In this document: positions 57,509 through 64,000 of the stretch, piece by piece | Layout: the number at the start of each line of letters is the position of its first letter | Numbering within the stretch: position 1 is the first letter of the stretch | Source: Massilia sp. W12 | Lineage (GTDB): Bacteria > Pseudomonadota > Gammaproteobacteria > Burkholderiales > Burkholderiaceae_D | Assembly: GCF_037300705.1 (NCBI RefSeq) | Contig: NZ_CP147776.1 | Span: 5,462,857 to 5,526,856 of the forward strand | DNA: 64,000 nt | Direction: 5' to 3' | Program-made: the position numbers and the translations under genes | Notes under the pieces: generated by a model | Told to the model about the DNA's origin: nothing | The model's input: only the letters and a program-made list of their open reading frames with translations | Databases searched by the model: none

Positions 57509-57533
57509 GGCCCGTAATTTCGGGGGACGGGCC
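57509..57533 (-). promoter_or_regulatory. GGCCCGT hairpin between ribokinase and tsx genes
   Basis: GGCCCGT and ACGGGCC flank an 11-base loop, 14 bases after the ribokinase stop. No U run; possibly a 3'-end stabiliser that separates ribokinase and tsx expression. Confidence 0.45.
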
Positions 57534-57546
57534 GCCCTGCTGCCGG

Positions 57547-58470
57547 CTATCCCGCGTGCGCGCGGAACGCTTCCACCTCCGCCAATTGCGGAATGGAAGA
57601 CTGGGCGCCCAACCGGGTTACGGTCAGGGCCGCCGCATATTGCGCAGCGGCAGCAGCTGCGCGCAAATCCAATCCTTGTCCCAGGCCGACCGCCAATGCG
57701 CCCACAAAGGTATCGCCGGCGGCGGTGGTGTCCACCACCTGCACTTTCAAACCCGGGAAATGTTGCTGGCCGGCGGCATCCGCCGCCAGCACGCCATGTT
57801 CGCCCAGCGTCAAGAGCACGGCGCCCACGCCACGCCCGAGCAGGGCTTGCGCCGCTTGCGCCGCGCTGTCCACATCTTGCACTGCGACGCCGGATAATTG
57901 CCCGGCTTCGGTTTCATTCACCACCAGATAATCGACCTGAGCCAGCATGCCTTCCGGCAGCGCTTGCACCGGGGCCGGGTTCAAGACCACGCGCACACCC
58001 TGACGCTTGGCGCAGGCCAAAGCCGCTTGCACGGTTTCCATCGGCACTTCGAGCTGGCATAACAATAATTTGCCGGCCCCGATCACATCCTGCGCCGCCG
58101 TCACATCCGCCGGACTCAAGCGCGCATTCGCGCCTGCCGCCAGCACGATGCTGTTTTCACCGTCATCGCACACCAGAATGCCCGCCACGCCGCTGGCGCA
58201 ATCGTCCGCCACGCGCACATGCGTGATATCAATGCCATCCTGCTGTAAGGTTTGCTGCGAGCGGCGGCCAAAGCCATCCGCACCGACACAGGCGATCAAA
58301 CTGACCGCGCCGCCCATGCGCGCTGCCGCGACAGCCTGATTGGCGCCTTTGCCGCCGGGAATCTCGTGAAATTCATGACCGGACAAGGTTTCGCCGGGCG
58401 CGGGCATGCGCGGTGTGCGGAACACCAGATCCATATTCACACTGCCAACCACACTGATTCCAGGCTTCAT
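57547..58470 (-). CDS. rbsK: Ribokinase
   Basis: A 307-residue PfkB-family kinase. VVGSVNMDLV at the N-terminus, the GGKGANQAVAAARMG ribose-binding motif (about 40-54) and DTTAAGDTFVGAL with the catalytic Asp (near 250) identify it. It phosphorylates ribose, here probably released by the nucleoside hydrolase. The start at 58470 is preceded by AAGGA. A PurR/RbsR-like palindrome and an intrinsic-terminator-like hairpin lie upstream. Confidence 0.92.
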   Translation of the reverse strand: MKPGISVVGSVNMDLVFRTPRMPAPGETLSGHEFHEIPGGKGANQAVAAARMGGAVSLIACVGADGFGRRSQQTLQQDGIDITHVRVADDCASGVAGILVCDDGENSIVLAAGANARLSPADVTAAQDVIGAGKLLLCQLEVPMETVQAALACAKRQGVRVVLNPAPVQALPEGMLAQVDYLVVNETEAGQLSGVAVQDVDSAAQAAQALLGRGVGAVLLTLGEHGVLAADAAGQQHFPGLKVQVVDTTAAGDTFVGALAVGLGQGLDLRAAAAAAQYAAALTVTRLGAQSSIPQLAEVEAFRAHAG

Positions 58471-58514
58471 GTCCTTATCCACATTAGAAAACCGCAAAAC
58501 ACGGCTTATCACAC

Positions 58515-58538
58515 AAAAAAGGCCGCAAAAGCGGCTTT
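58515..58538 (-). terminator. Terminator-like hairpin in the leader upstream of rbsK
   Basis: On the minus strand AAAGCCGC-TTTT-GCGGCCTTT forms an eight-pair stem (one G-U) followed by a run of six T. It lies between the operator and the rbsK start, so it either ends a message from further upstream or acts as an attenuator. Confidence 0.6.
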
Positions 58539-58548
58539 CTGACACGAT

Positions 58549-58573
58549 CAATCGTTTGCGCAAACGATTGCGT
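58549..58573 (-). promoter_or_regulatory. PurR/RbsR-like (LacI-family) operator
   Basis: CAATCGTTTGC and its exact complement form a 22-bp perfect palindrome (58549-58570). Overlapping it, GCGCAAACGATTGCGT (58558-58573) differs from the PurR box ACGCAAACGTTTGCGT at two positions. This is the likely control site of the rbsK-nucleoside operon, bound by a purine- or ribose-sensing repressor not encoded in the window. Confidence 0.7.
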
Positions 58574-58765
58574 ATTTAACACCAGCGTAATAATCTGCGT
58601 CAAGAAAATTCTTGCCGCAATGCGAAATTTGTTACTTGAATGCAACACTTTGTTGATGTTGGGAAAACAGAGGCGGTGTGATGGCTTTGTCGCAGCTTGG
58701 GTGGCGCTATGCGAGGTTTGGGCGCGGTTTCTGCCGCCAATGATCTTCCGGCCTGCGCGGTGTGA

Positions 58766-59107
58766 TCATCTGTCGGAGAGGCTTTCGCCGCGAACCAGAG
58801 CGCAAGCATGACGCGGCCCGTTTTCTTGGCTGAACTGTCTCTGCAGGCCAAGCTCACACAGGCAGGACAGCCTTGTATTTTCACCTGCTTCCCGCAAGCG
58901 CTTGGCGTCGCCAATGACAGGCAGCAGCGTGAGCGGCGGATGGCGCGCGGATAGATGCAAAACCGCCTGGAAGACATGGGCCATGCGCCCTTTGCCAGCG
59001 AGCACAGCAGCCGCCTGTAACTGCATTTCCGGCAGCAATTGGGCATATTGCTGGAAAAATGTGCTCAACGATTCAGGCGGGCGCACATTCGCAACACCTT
59101 TTCCCAT
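58766..59107 (-). CDS. Hypothetical protein, weak
   Basis: A 113-codon frame (MGKGVANVRPPESLSTFFQQ..., AAAVLAGKGRMAHVFQAVLHL) whose middle looks protein-like and helical, while its end (NGPRHACALVRGESLSDR) does not. No recognised domain and no clear ribosome site. It may be a remnant of a gene broken near 58766. Confidence 0.28.
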   Translation of the reverse strand: MGKGVANVRPPESLSTFFQQYAQLLPEMQLQAAAVLAGKGRMAHVFQAVLHLSARHPPLTLLPVIGDAKRLREAGENTRLSCLCELGLQRQFSQENGPRHACALVRGESLSDR

Positions 59108-59925
59108 AGAGGCTGAATAGAGCCTCTTTTATTTTGTAATTTCTCCGCAGTTTAAGCACGCACAAAAGAAAATACTCTGCATATCTGAGCACAATTGCCG
59201 GTCTGCCGGGTGTTTTATGAGGCGCCGCAGCATTTTTTAGGAAATGCCCAGGCGAGCGGGTCGATATTTGAAAGCAGCCAGCCCTTTATGCTGGCGTATG
59301 AAATCTGCAAGATAGTTGAGAAATTTAGCCGTCGCATGCTGCAAAATGCCATCAAACGGGCTGAAAGCCTGTCCCGCAAAAAGATCGGCGATCAGATTCT
59401 GTAACAAGCAGCAGCAAAGAATAAATTACGTCCCTGATTAAGCAGAGGCAAAAGTGGCTCTTCAGCCGAACTCAGGCAAAAAATCGCAGGCTGGGTTGCG
59501 CACAGCGATAACCCGGCGCCTGGCAGCATTCGCGTCACAAAGGTGCTGGAGTGAGCGATAAATAAGATTGACAGCAATCGTTCCACCTAACTATTCAGCC
59601 TTATGCTGTGCGCAAGGTGGGTGATTTTTTACGTACACATTATGCCCCGTCGCCCCAGAGCGCCTTGGCCGGGGATCCAGAAACCTCTGGGTTCGACCGT
59701 AGCGGCTCATTGTTCATTTTCTGCGCACTCAGGCTGAATAGAGACCGTTTCACATCGTTGAAACACGTATGCTGAACAGTGGCGGGAAATGCTTGTTACC
59801 GATACTGCTGCTGCGCCATGAAAAAAGCCTTGTGCCCGTCCAGGCTTGAATTTTCGATAAAAAACAGGGGCTTGCAGAGCAGAAAGTGCATTAAGTTGCA
59901 GCTTTTCCACAATAATGCTTGGTAG

Positions 59926-59947
59926 ATCGTAACAGATTTGTTACGAT
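59926..59947. promoter_or_regulatory. 22-bp palindrome upstream of the sensor-MFS operon
   Basis: ATCGTAACA and TGTTACGAT flank GATT, a 9-bp perfect inverted repeat ending 31 bases before the first ATG. Size and position fit the operator of a dimeric regulator. Confidence 0.6.
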
Positions 59948-59978
59948 TCCTTCATTCTGATTCCAATCCTATCCCCAC

Positions 59979-60770
59979 ATGCCTTTTTCCTGCTTATCCG
60001 GCCGGAGTTCTGGCCCTGACTCACTTTGGATGCGCACCAGTGCACTTTTGATTTTAGTGGTGTCATCTGTATTGCTCATTATTTCATTTCTTAATTATTC
60101 AAATTACCGGAAGAATTTTTATGAACAAAATTCTTCGCGCTACAGGGTGTTGGCCAAAGACTTACGTCAAACCATAGAAGCGGGCTTGAATATCGGTTTG
60201 TCCGCCAGTGCGAATACGCGTTTGCGCAGTGCCATGCAGGAAGCCATGCAGCAGATGAATGGCATCCGTTTTGTCGCGATTTTGGATGAAAACACCGGCT
60301 TGCTGTATGAAGGAAAAATTGATCCTGGTCTGGAGCGCAGTTGGCGCACGCATCTGCAGCACAATGACAATCTATGGCAACAGTCCCATCCTGAATATCT
60401 GGAAATGGGCATGAGTTTTTCCAATAACTTTAATTTACGTATTGGCGCCGTGATGATCGGTTATGAGCGTGCCCCGATTGAACAGGCGATGGCGGAAATG
60501 CGCCGTAAATTGCTGCTCGACACCCTGCAAACCCTGGCCCTGGCCGCGCTCTTGATTACTGTTGGCGTCTATCTGCTGACCCGCAAACTGCAACGCGATC
60601 TGCATACCGTGGCAGGGCATTTGGATGCGATTGTTGATTCACAACAGGCGCCGCAACTGCCACCCGGAGTGTTTGAGCGTGAAGCAGCGGAAGAAATTGA
60701 CCAATTCGCCAATTTGAGTCACCGCATGTTGCACAACATGCGCCAGGCTGAAGAAAAACCGGCAAAGTAA
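59979..60770 (+). CDS. Membrane sensor-like protein without output domain
   Basis: Up to 263 residues. Two membrane helices (TSALLILVVSSVLLIISFL near 19-37 and LALAALLITVGVYLLTRKL near 190-208) enclose a periplasmic segment of about 150 residues resembling a small CACHE-like sensor (NGIRFVAILDENTGLLYEGK). A HAMP-like linker follows and the protein ends at residue 263 with no kinase, cyclase or methyl-accepting part. It could only signal through a partner; the MFS fusion encoded 49 bases downstream has a matching head. Start uncertain: 59979, or ATG at 60029 (MRTSALLIL). Confidence 0.72.
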   Translation: MPFSCLSGRSSGPDSLWMRTSALLILVVSSVLLIISFLNYSNYRKNFYEQNSSRYRVLAKDLRQTIEAGLNIGLSASANTRLRSAMQEAMQQMNGIRFVAILDENTGLLYEGKIDPGLERSWRTHLQHNDNLWQQSHPEYLEMGMSFSNNFNLRIGAVMIGYERAPIEQAMAEMRRKLLLDTLQTLALAALLITVGVYLLTRKLQRDLHTVAGHLDAIVDSQQAPQLPPGVFEREAAEEIDQFANLSHRMLHNMRQAEEKPAK

Positions 60771-60819
60771 AAAAAAAGACTCCGGCCAAGCTGGAGCAGC
60801 CAGAAGAGGAAAAGAATAG

Positions 60820-62829
60820 ATGAGACAACTGTATATACGTTTGGTGTTGTTGGTGGCGGCCTTGCTGGCCTTGCTGGCGATGCTGCTGGCATGGCTGGCT
60901 TTGAAAAATTTTGAACGTGATTTGCCTCCTGAAATGGCGCGCACCGTGATGGCGGTCAGTCAGTCCACTTCCGGGGTGCTGGAAAAAGCCTGGCGTAACG
61001 GGGTGCCGCTGGATGAAATGGTGGGGGCCGAGGAATATTTCGCCAGTGTCCTGGCTGAGCATAAAGACATTGATTACATTGTGTTGACAGACTTAAAGCA
61101 GCGCGTCTTGTACAGCCATGGCTTACCACAGCAGATGGATGCCGGGTTGCAGCAGGCTTTACATGAAAATGTGACGCAAGAGCAAACCGTGCGCGCAGGT
61201 GAATACTATGTGAGCGCAACGCCGCTGGTGTTTCGCCAGCAGCGCGTTGGTATTTTGCATCTCGGGCAAAAAGTCGGCCTGGTCGAGCAAAAATTAAAAG
61301 ATGTATTGTATGACGTCTTGACTGTGTTGCTGGTGGCCAGCTTGATTGCTATGGAATTACTGCGCTTTGTGCTGGCGTTTTCGGTGGCGACCCCGGGCCG
61401 CTTGATGCGTGAATTTCTGCAGCAGGTCAAGCAGGGCGATTTCAGCCGTTATCTGCCGCATGACAAGCCGGGCGGCCTGGGCCAGCTGAACAGTCATTAC
61501 AACCGCGTGATTGAAGAATTGAACCGGCGTTATCATGCTTTACAAGACAAATCGCATGCCTTTCTGTCCGGCCTGCGTTTTCACCAGCCGGGCGAGCGCA
61601 TCAGCCTTGGCACGGCGGCGGTTGACCATATCCGCTGGCCCTTCTTTCTCTTGATTTTTGCGGATTCACTCTCGCTGTCCTTTTTCCCGGTATTTGTCGG
61701 GCAGTTTTATTCGGCGGATATGGGCTTGCCGCACAGTCTGGTGGTGGGTTTGCCGATTTCGATTTTCATGTTCACCTGGGCCTTGTCCATGCCTTGGGCT
61801 GGCTCCTGGAGTGATCATGTGGGCCATCGCAAAGCCTTTATCGTCGGCGCCATCGTCACCACGTTGGGTTTGATCGCCACTGCCTTTGCCCAGACGCTCT
61901 ACGACTTATTGCTGTGGCGCTCGCTCACTGCGGTGGGTTATGGTCTGGTATTCATTACCGCGCAAAGCTATGTGTCGGAAAACACAGCGCCAAATCAGCG
62001 CACCAAGGCGATGGCGATGTTTTTATCGACCTTTTTCGCCGGCTCGCTGTCCGGTTCGGCGATTGGCGGGATTTTGGCCGACCGTCTGGGCTATGACAAG
62101 ACCATTTTGCTGTCAGCCCTGCTGAGCGCTGCCTCGGCCTGGTTTGTGCTGCGCTTTTTACGCAGCAAGCAAAACAGCACTGCCGCGCGCAAGAAAATCA
62201 GCCTGCAGGATATGCGCCGCTTGCTGCAGCACAAGCAATTCTTTGTCATTACCTTCCTGGCGGCGGTGCCGGCCAAGATCGCACTGACCGGCTTTTTGTA
62301 TTACGCAGTGCCCTTGTACTTGAAGCTGCTGGGCAGTAATCAATCCACCATTGGGCGCGTGATGATGGCCTATGGACTGGCGATTATTTTGTTCTCGCCG
62401 CTGGTGGCCAAGCTGGCGGACAAGCTCGGCAAATTGCGCTGGTTTGTCAGCATCGGCGGGTTTGCCGCCAGCCTGTCAATGTTTATTATCTGGTACTTTG
62501 ACAACTTAGCTGGATTATTGGTCAGTATTACCCTGCTCGGGTTGGCGCATGCAATCGGTGTTTCCCCGCAATTTGCTTTGATCAATGATTTCTGTAAAGA
62601 CGTGGTGCAGGAAGTCGGGCCTGGCGCGGCGAATGGTATTTTCCGCCTGATGGAACGCATCGGCAACGTCACAGGCCCGCTGATTGCCGGGGTGTTGATC
62701 GCGCAATTTGATTTCAGTGGCGCATTTTTAGGCATAGGCGTGTTGTGTCTGTCCTGTGTCAGCGTGTTTACCCTGCTATTCTTCCACTTTGAGCGAAAAC
62801 GGCTGCAAACAGCCCAAGCCATAACCTGA
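60820..62829 (+). CDS. MFS transporter fused to an N-terminal sensor/HAMP-like module
   Basis: A 669-residue protein. The first 260 residues resemble a receptor head: membrane helix (LVLLVAALLALLAMLLAWLAL), CACHE-like periplasmic domain (DIDYIVLTDLKQRVLYSHGL, EYYVSATPLVFRQQRVGILH), second helix and HAMP-like linker (RLMREFLQQVKQGDFSRYLP). From about 275 to the end it is a 12-helix major facilitator with the loop 2-3 motif GSWSDHVGHRKAF and SGSAIGGILADRLGYDK. A transporter physically joined to a chemoreceptor-like head is unusual. GAGGAAAAG precedes the start. Substrate unknown. Confidence 0.85.
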   Translation: MRQLYIRLVLLVAALLALLAMLLAWLALKNFERDLPPEMARTVMAVSQSTSGVLEKAWRNGVPLDEMVGAEEYFASVLAEHKDIDYIVLTDLKQRVLYSHGLPQQMDAGLQQALHENVTQEQTVRAGEYYVSATPLVFRQQRVGILHLGQKVGLVEQKLKDVLYDVLTVLLVASLIAMELLRFVLAFSVATPGRLMREFLQQVKQGDFSRYLPHDKPGGLGQLNSHYNRVIEELNRRYHALQDKSHAFLSGLRFHQPGERISLGTAAVDHIRWPFFLLIFADSLSLSFFPVFVGQFYSADMGLPHSLVVGLPISIFMFTWALSMPWAGSWSDHVGHRKAFIVGAIVTTLGLIATAFAQTLYDLLLWRSLTAVGYGLVFITAQSYVSENTAPNQRTKAMAMFLSTFFAGSLSGSAIGGILADRLGYDKTILLSALLSAASAWFVLRFLRSKQNSTAARKKISLQDMRRLLQHKQFFVITFLAAVPAKIALTGFLYYAVPLYLKLLGSNQSTIGRVMMAYGLAIILFSPLVAKLADKLGKLRWFVSIGGFAASLSMFIIWYFDNLAGLLVSITLLGLAHAIGVSPQFALINDFCKDVVQEVGPGAANGIFRLMERIGNVTGPLIAGVLIAQFDFSGAFLGIGVLCLSCVSVFTLLFFHFERKRLQTAQAIT

Positions 62830-62833
62830 ACTG

Positions 62834-63835
62834 ATGGAATCCGTGATGCGCAGTATTCTGACTTTTTGCCTGATCCTGTTGTTGAGTGCGCAAGCCGGCG
62901 CTGCTCAGCACAAAATCATGATGTTGTTATACCGGGGCCAGACCGAAGCCGAAAAAGGTTTCATGGACTATCTGAAGAAGCGCAAGATTGAAGTCGAATA
63001 CATCATCCGCGATGCGCAAGGCGATAAGAGCAAGGTGGCGGAGTATGTGCGGGAGATCAATGAGGTCAAACCCGATCTGGTTTACGCTTTTGGCACCACG
63101 CTCACCAGCGAATTGGTGGGCTTGCAGGGAGAAGTCGATCCGGCGCGCCATATCACTACGATTCCAGTGGTGTTCAATATCGTGGCCGATCCGGTTGGCG
63201 CCGGGTTGGTGCGGCAGTTGCAATCTTCGGGCCGCAATCTGACCGGTGCGTCGCATCTGGTTCCCTTGGAGGCGCAGTTAAAGGCTTTGCAGGCGATGCG
63301 CAAAACCAGTGTGCTGGGGGTTTTGTATTCGCAGGAAAAAAACAGCTTGCTGGCGATTGAAGAATTGAAAAAAATGGCGCCGCGCTTTGGCATGCAATTG
63401 CAACTCACCCAAGTCGATGCGAAAGCCGAAGGCGCCGGGCTGGCGCGCGGGGTGCAAGAAGCGCTGGCGAAAAAACCGCAGTTCTTGTATCTGCCTTCAG
63501 ATTCTTTCCTGATCAAAAATGCAGACGATGTGGTCAAGCCGGCGATGGCCGCTAAAGTGCCGGTATTCGCCGCCACCGAAGCGCCGATCCGCAACAATGG
63601 GGCCTTGCTTGGCGTGGTTTCCACCTATTACAACGTGGGTGAACTGGCGGCATACAAGGCTGAGCAAATCTTGACGCGTAAGAAGAAGCCGGAGCAGATT
63701 CCAGTCGAAGTTTTGCATCGCTTTACCTATCTGGTGAATATGAGCAGTGCGAAAAAGCTGAAGGTGTATCCGCCGCTGTCAGTGATGAAAATTGCAGAAA
63801 CCGTGACCGATGACGCAATCGACGCCCGTGAATAG
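62834..63835 (+). CDS. ABC-type substrate-binding protein (TrpX/PF04392-like), orphan
   Basis: A 333-residue periplasmic binding protein with a signal peptide (ILTFCLILLLSAQAGAAQ). IRDAQGDKSKVAEYVREI, PDLVYAFGTTLTSELVG, IPVVFNIVADPVGAGLV and the VFAATEAPIRNNGALLGV block are typical of the ABC_sub_bind family. No permease or ATPase gene is beside it. Starts four bases after the MFS stop, so it should serve the sensor/MFS pair, perhaps presenting ligand to one of the sensor heads. The ATG at 62846 (MRSILTFC) has a slightly better ribosome site and is an alternative. Confidence 0.86.
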   Translation: MESVMRSILTFCLILLLSAQAGAAQHKIMMLLYRGQTEAEKGFMDYLKKRKIEVEYIIRDAQGDKSKVAEYVREINEVKPDLVYAFGTTLTSELVGLQGEVDPARHITTIPVVFNIVADPVGAGLVRQLQSSGRNLTGASHLVPLEAQLKALQAMRKTSVLGVLYSQEKNSLLAIEELKKMAPRFGMQLQLTQVDAKAEGAGLARGVQEALAKKPQFLYLPSDSFLIKNADDVVKPAMAAKVPVFAATEAPIRNNGALLGVVSTYYNVGELAAYKAEQILTRKKKPEQIPVEVLHRFTYLVNMSSAKKLKVYPPLSVMKIAETVTDDAIDARE

Positions 63836-63843
63836 CCATGAGA

Positions 63844-63866
63844 AAAGGGGCGCATCGCGCCCCTTT
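63844..63866. terminator. Bidirectional terminator
   Basis: AAAGGGGCGC-ATC-GCGCCCCTTT, a perfect 10-bp stem with A and T tracts on either side, just after the binding-protein gene and facing the convergent gene at the window end. Confidence 0.85.
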
Positions 63867-63897
63867 CCAAAAATCGCTTCTGCGCCGCCATCCCGCA

Positions 63898-64000
63898 TCA
63901 TACATTCCACAACACCCCATGTTCCACCCGCGCCGCGCCGGCGCGCTCCAGTTGCGCCACCACCTGCTGCGCCAGGGTTTGCGCATCCAGTTGCAACACG
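63898..64000 (-). CDS. 3' end of an unidentified gene
   Basis: The minus strand reads open from the window edge to TGA at 63898, giving VLQLDAQTLAQQVVAQLERA and ending RVEHGVLWNV. The bases show the same codon bias as the neighbours and a terminator follows, which supports a real C-terminus. Too short to assign. Confidence 0.5.
   Translation of the reverse strand, partial: VLQLDAQTLAQQVVAQLERAGAARVEHGVLWNV

Larger units (their letters stand above)
58574..59978. other. Gene-poor region of 1.4 kb
   Basis: Between the rbsK operator and the sensor gene. One weak minus-strand frame (58766-59107) is listed separately. A 69-codon plus-strand frame at 59195-59404 ends in a helical, basic stretch (IVEKFSRRMLQNAIKRAESL) but has no good ribosome site. 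The palindrome at 59926-59947 belongs to the next operon. No RNA gene recognised. Confidence 0.5.

Noticed and set aside
59670-59700. tRNA-like GGGTTCGACC next to a hairpin
   Set aside because: No acceptor stem, D arm or anticodon arm can be placed around it; the local pairing is just CCAGA/TCTGG.

Overview
The window looks like chromosome from a betaproteobacterium, probably Burkholderiales and possibly Oxalobacteraceae. This is inferred from the GC-rich, strongly biased codon use, the leucine-catabolism (liu/mcc) genes, ygiQ, rarD, a BMP-type nucleoside uptake operon and the style of the giant surface-protein locus. No rRNA, tRNA, CRISPR array or complete insertion sequence was found.

Layout. 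1-6 kb (minus strand): ychJ, the carboxyltransferase subunit of methylcrotonyl-CoA carboxylase, methylglutaconyl-CoA hydratase and bioA (cut by the window edge) are joined by ATGA overlaps or short gaps; an SDR oxidoreductase and a DUF808 membrane protein lie beside them. 6.1-13.5 kb: a signalling block of a CAP-domain lipoprotein, a very large hybrid histidine kinase and an HD-GYP response regulator. 13.75-13.91 kb: a 159-bp element with 26-bp inverted ends. 13.9-18.2 kb: HMG-CoA lyase with a GhrA-like reductase, then ygiQ. 18.2-19.4 kb is essentially gene-free. 19.4-24.5 kb: a LuxR-type two-component pair, rarD, a small ABC exporter and a hicBA toxin-antitoxin pair.

24.7-49.7 kb is the most interesting part: a divergent locus built around a 4834-residue surface/secreted protein. 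On the minus strand are a GNAT acetyltransferase, an Asp/Asn beta-hydroxylase-like enzyme, a phage-tail-collar (MdpB-like) protein, a sulfotransferase, a PqqD-M50-HlyD fusion and a prolyl-4-hydroxylase-like enzyme. On the plus strand are a small DUF6916-like protein, a second sulfotransferase translationally coupled to the giant gene, the giant gene, a TolC-like lipoprotein with an extra C-terminal domain, and a HlyD-like adaptor. My reading is a modification-plus-export system: hydroxylases and sulfotransferases decorate the giant protein and/or the collar protein, and the M50-HlyD protein, adaptor and TolC carry it out. No ABC exporter ATPase lies in the locus and the giant protein shows no RTX repeats. 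The giant gene holds a higher-order tandem array (306-bp units grouped as 918-bp triplets) that is nearly identical between copies.

49.8-58.6 kb (minus strand) is a purine/pyrimidine nucleoside salvage operon: ribokinase, Tsx-like porin, BMP binding protein, ABC ATPase, two permeases, nucleoside hydrolase and an IPNS-type dioxygenase. A PurR/RbsR-like palindrome lies upstream and GC-rich hairpins sit at several gene junctions. 58.6-60.0 kb is gene-poor. 60.0-63.8 kb holds an unusual trio: a membrane sensor with no output domain, an MFS transporter fused to a sensor/HAMP-like head, and an orphan ABC-type substrate-binding protein. The last 100 bases are the end of an unidentified minus-strand gene.
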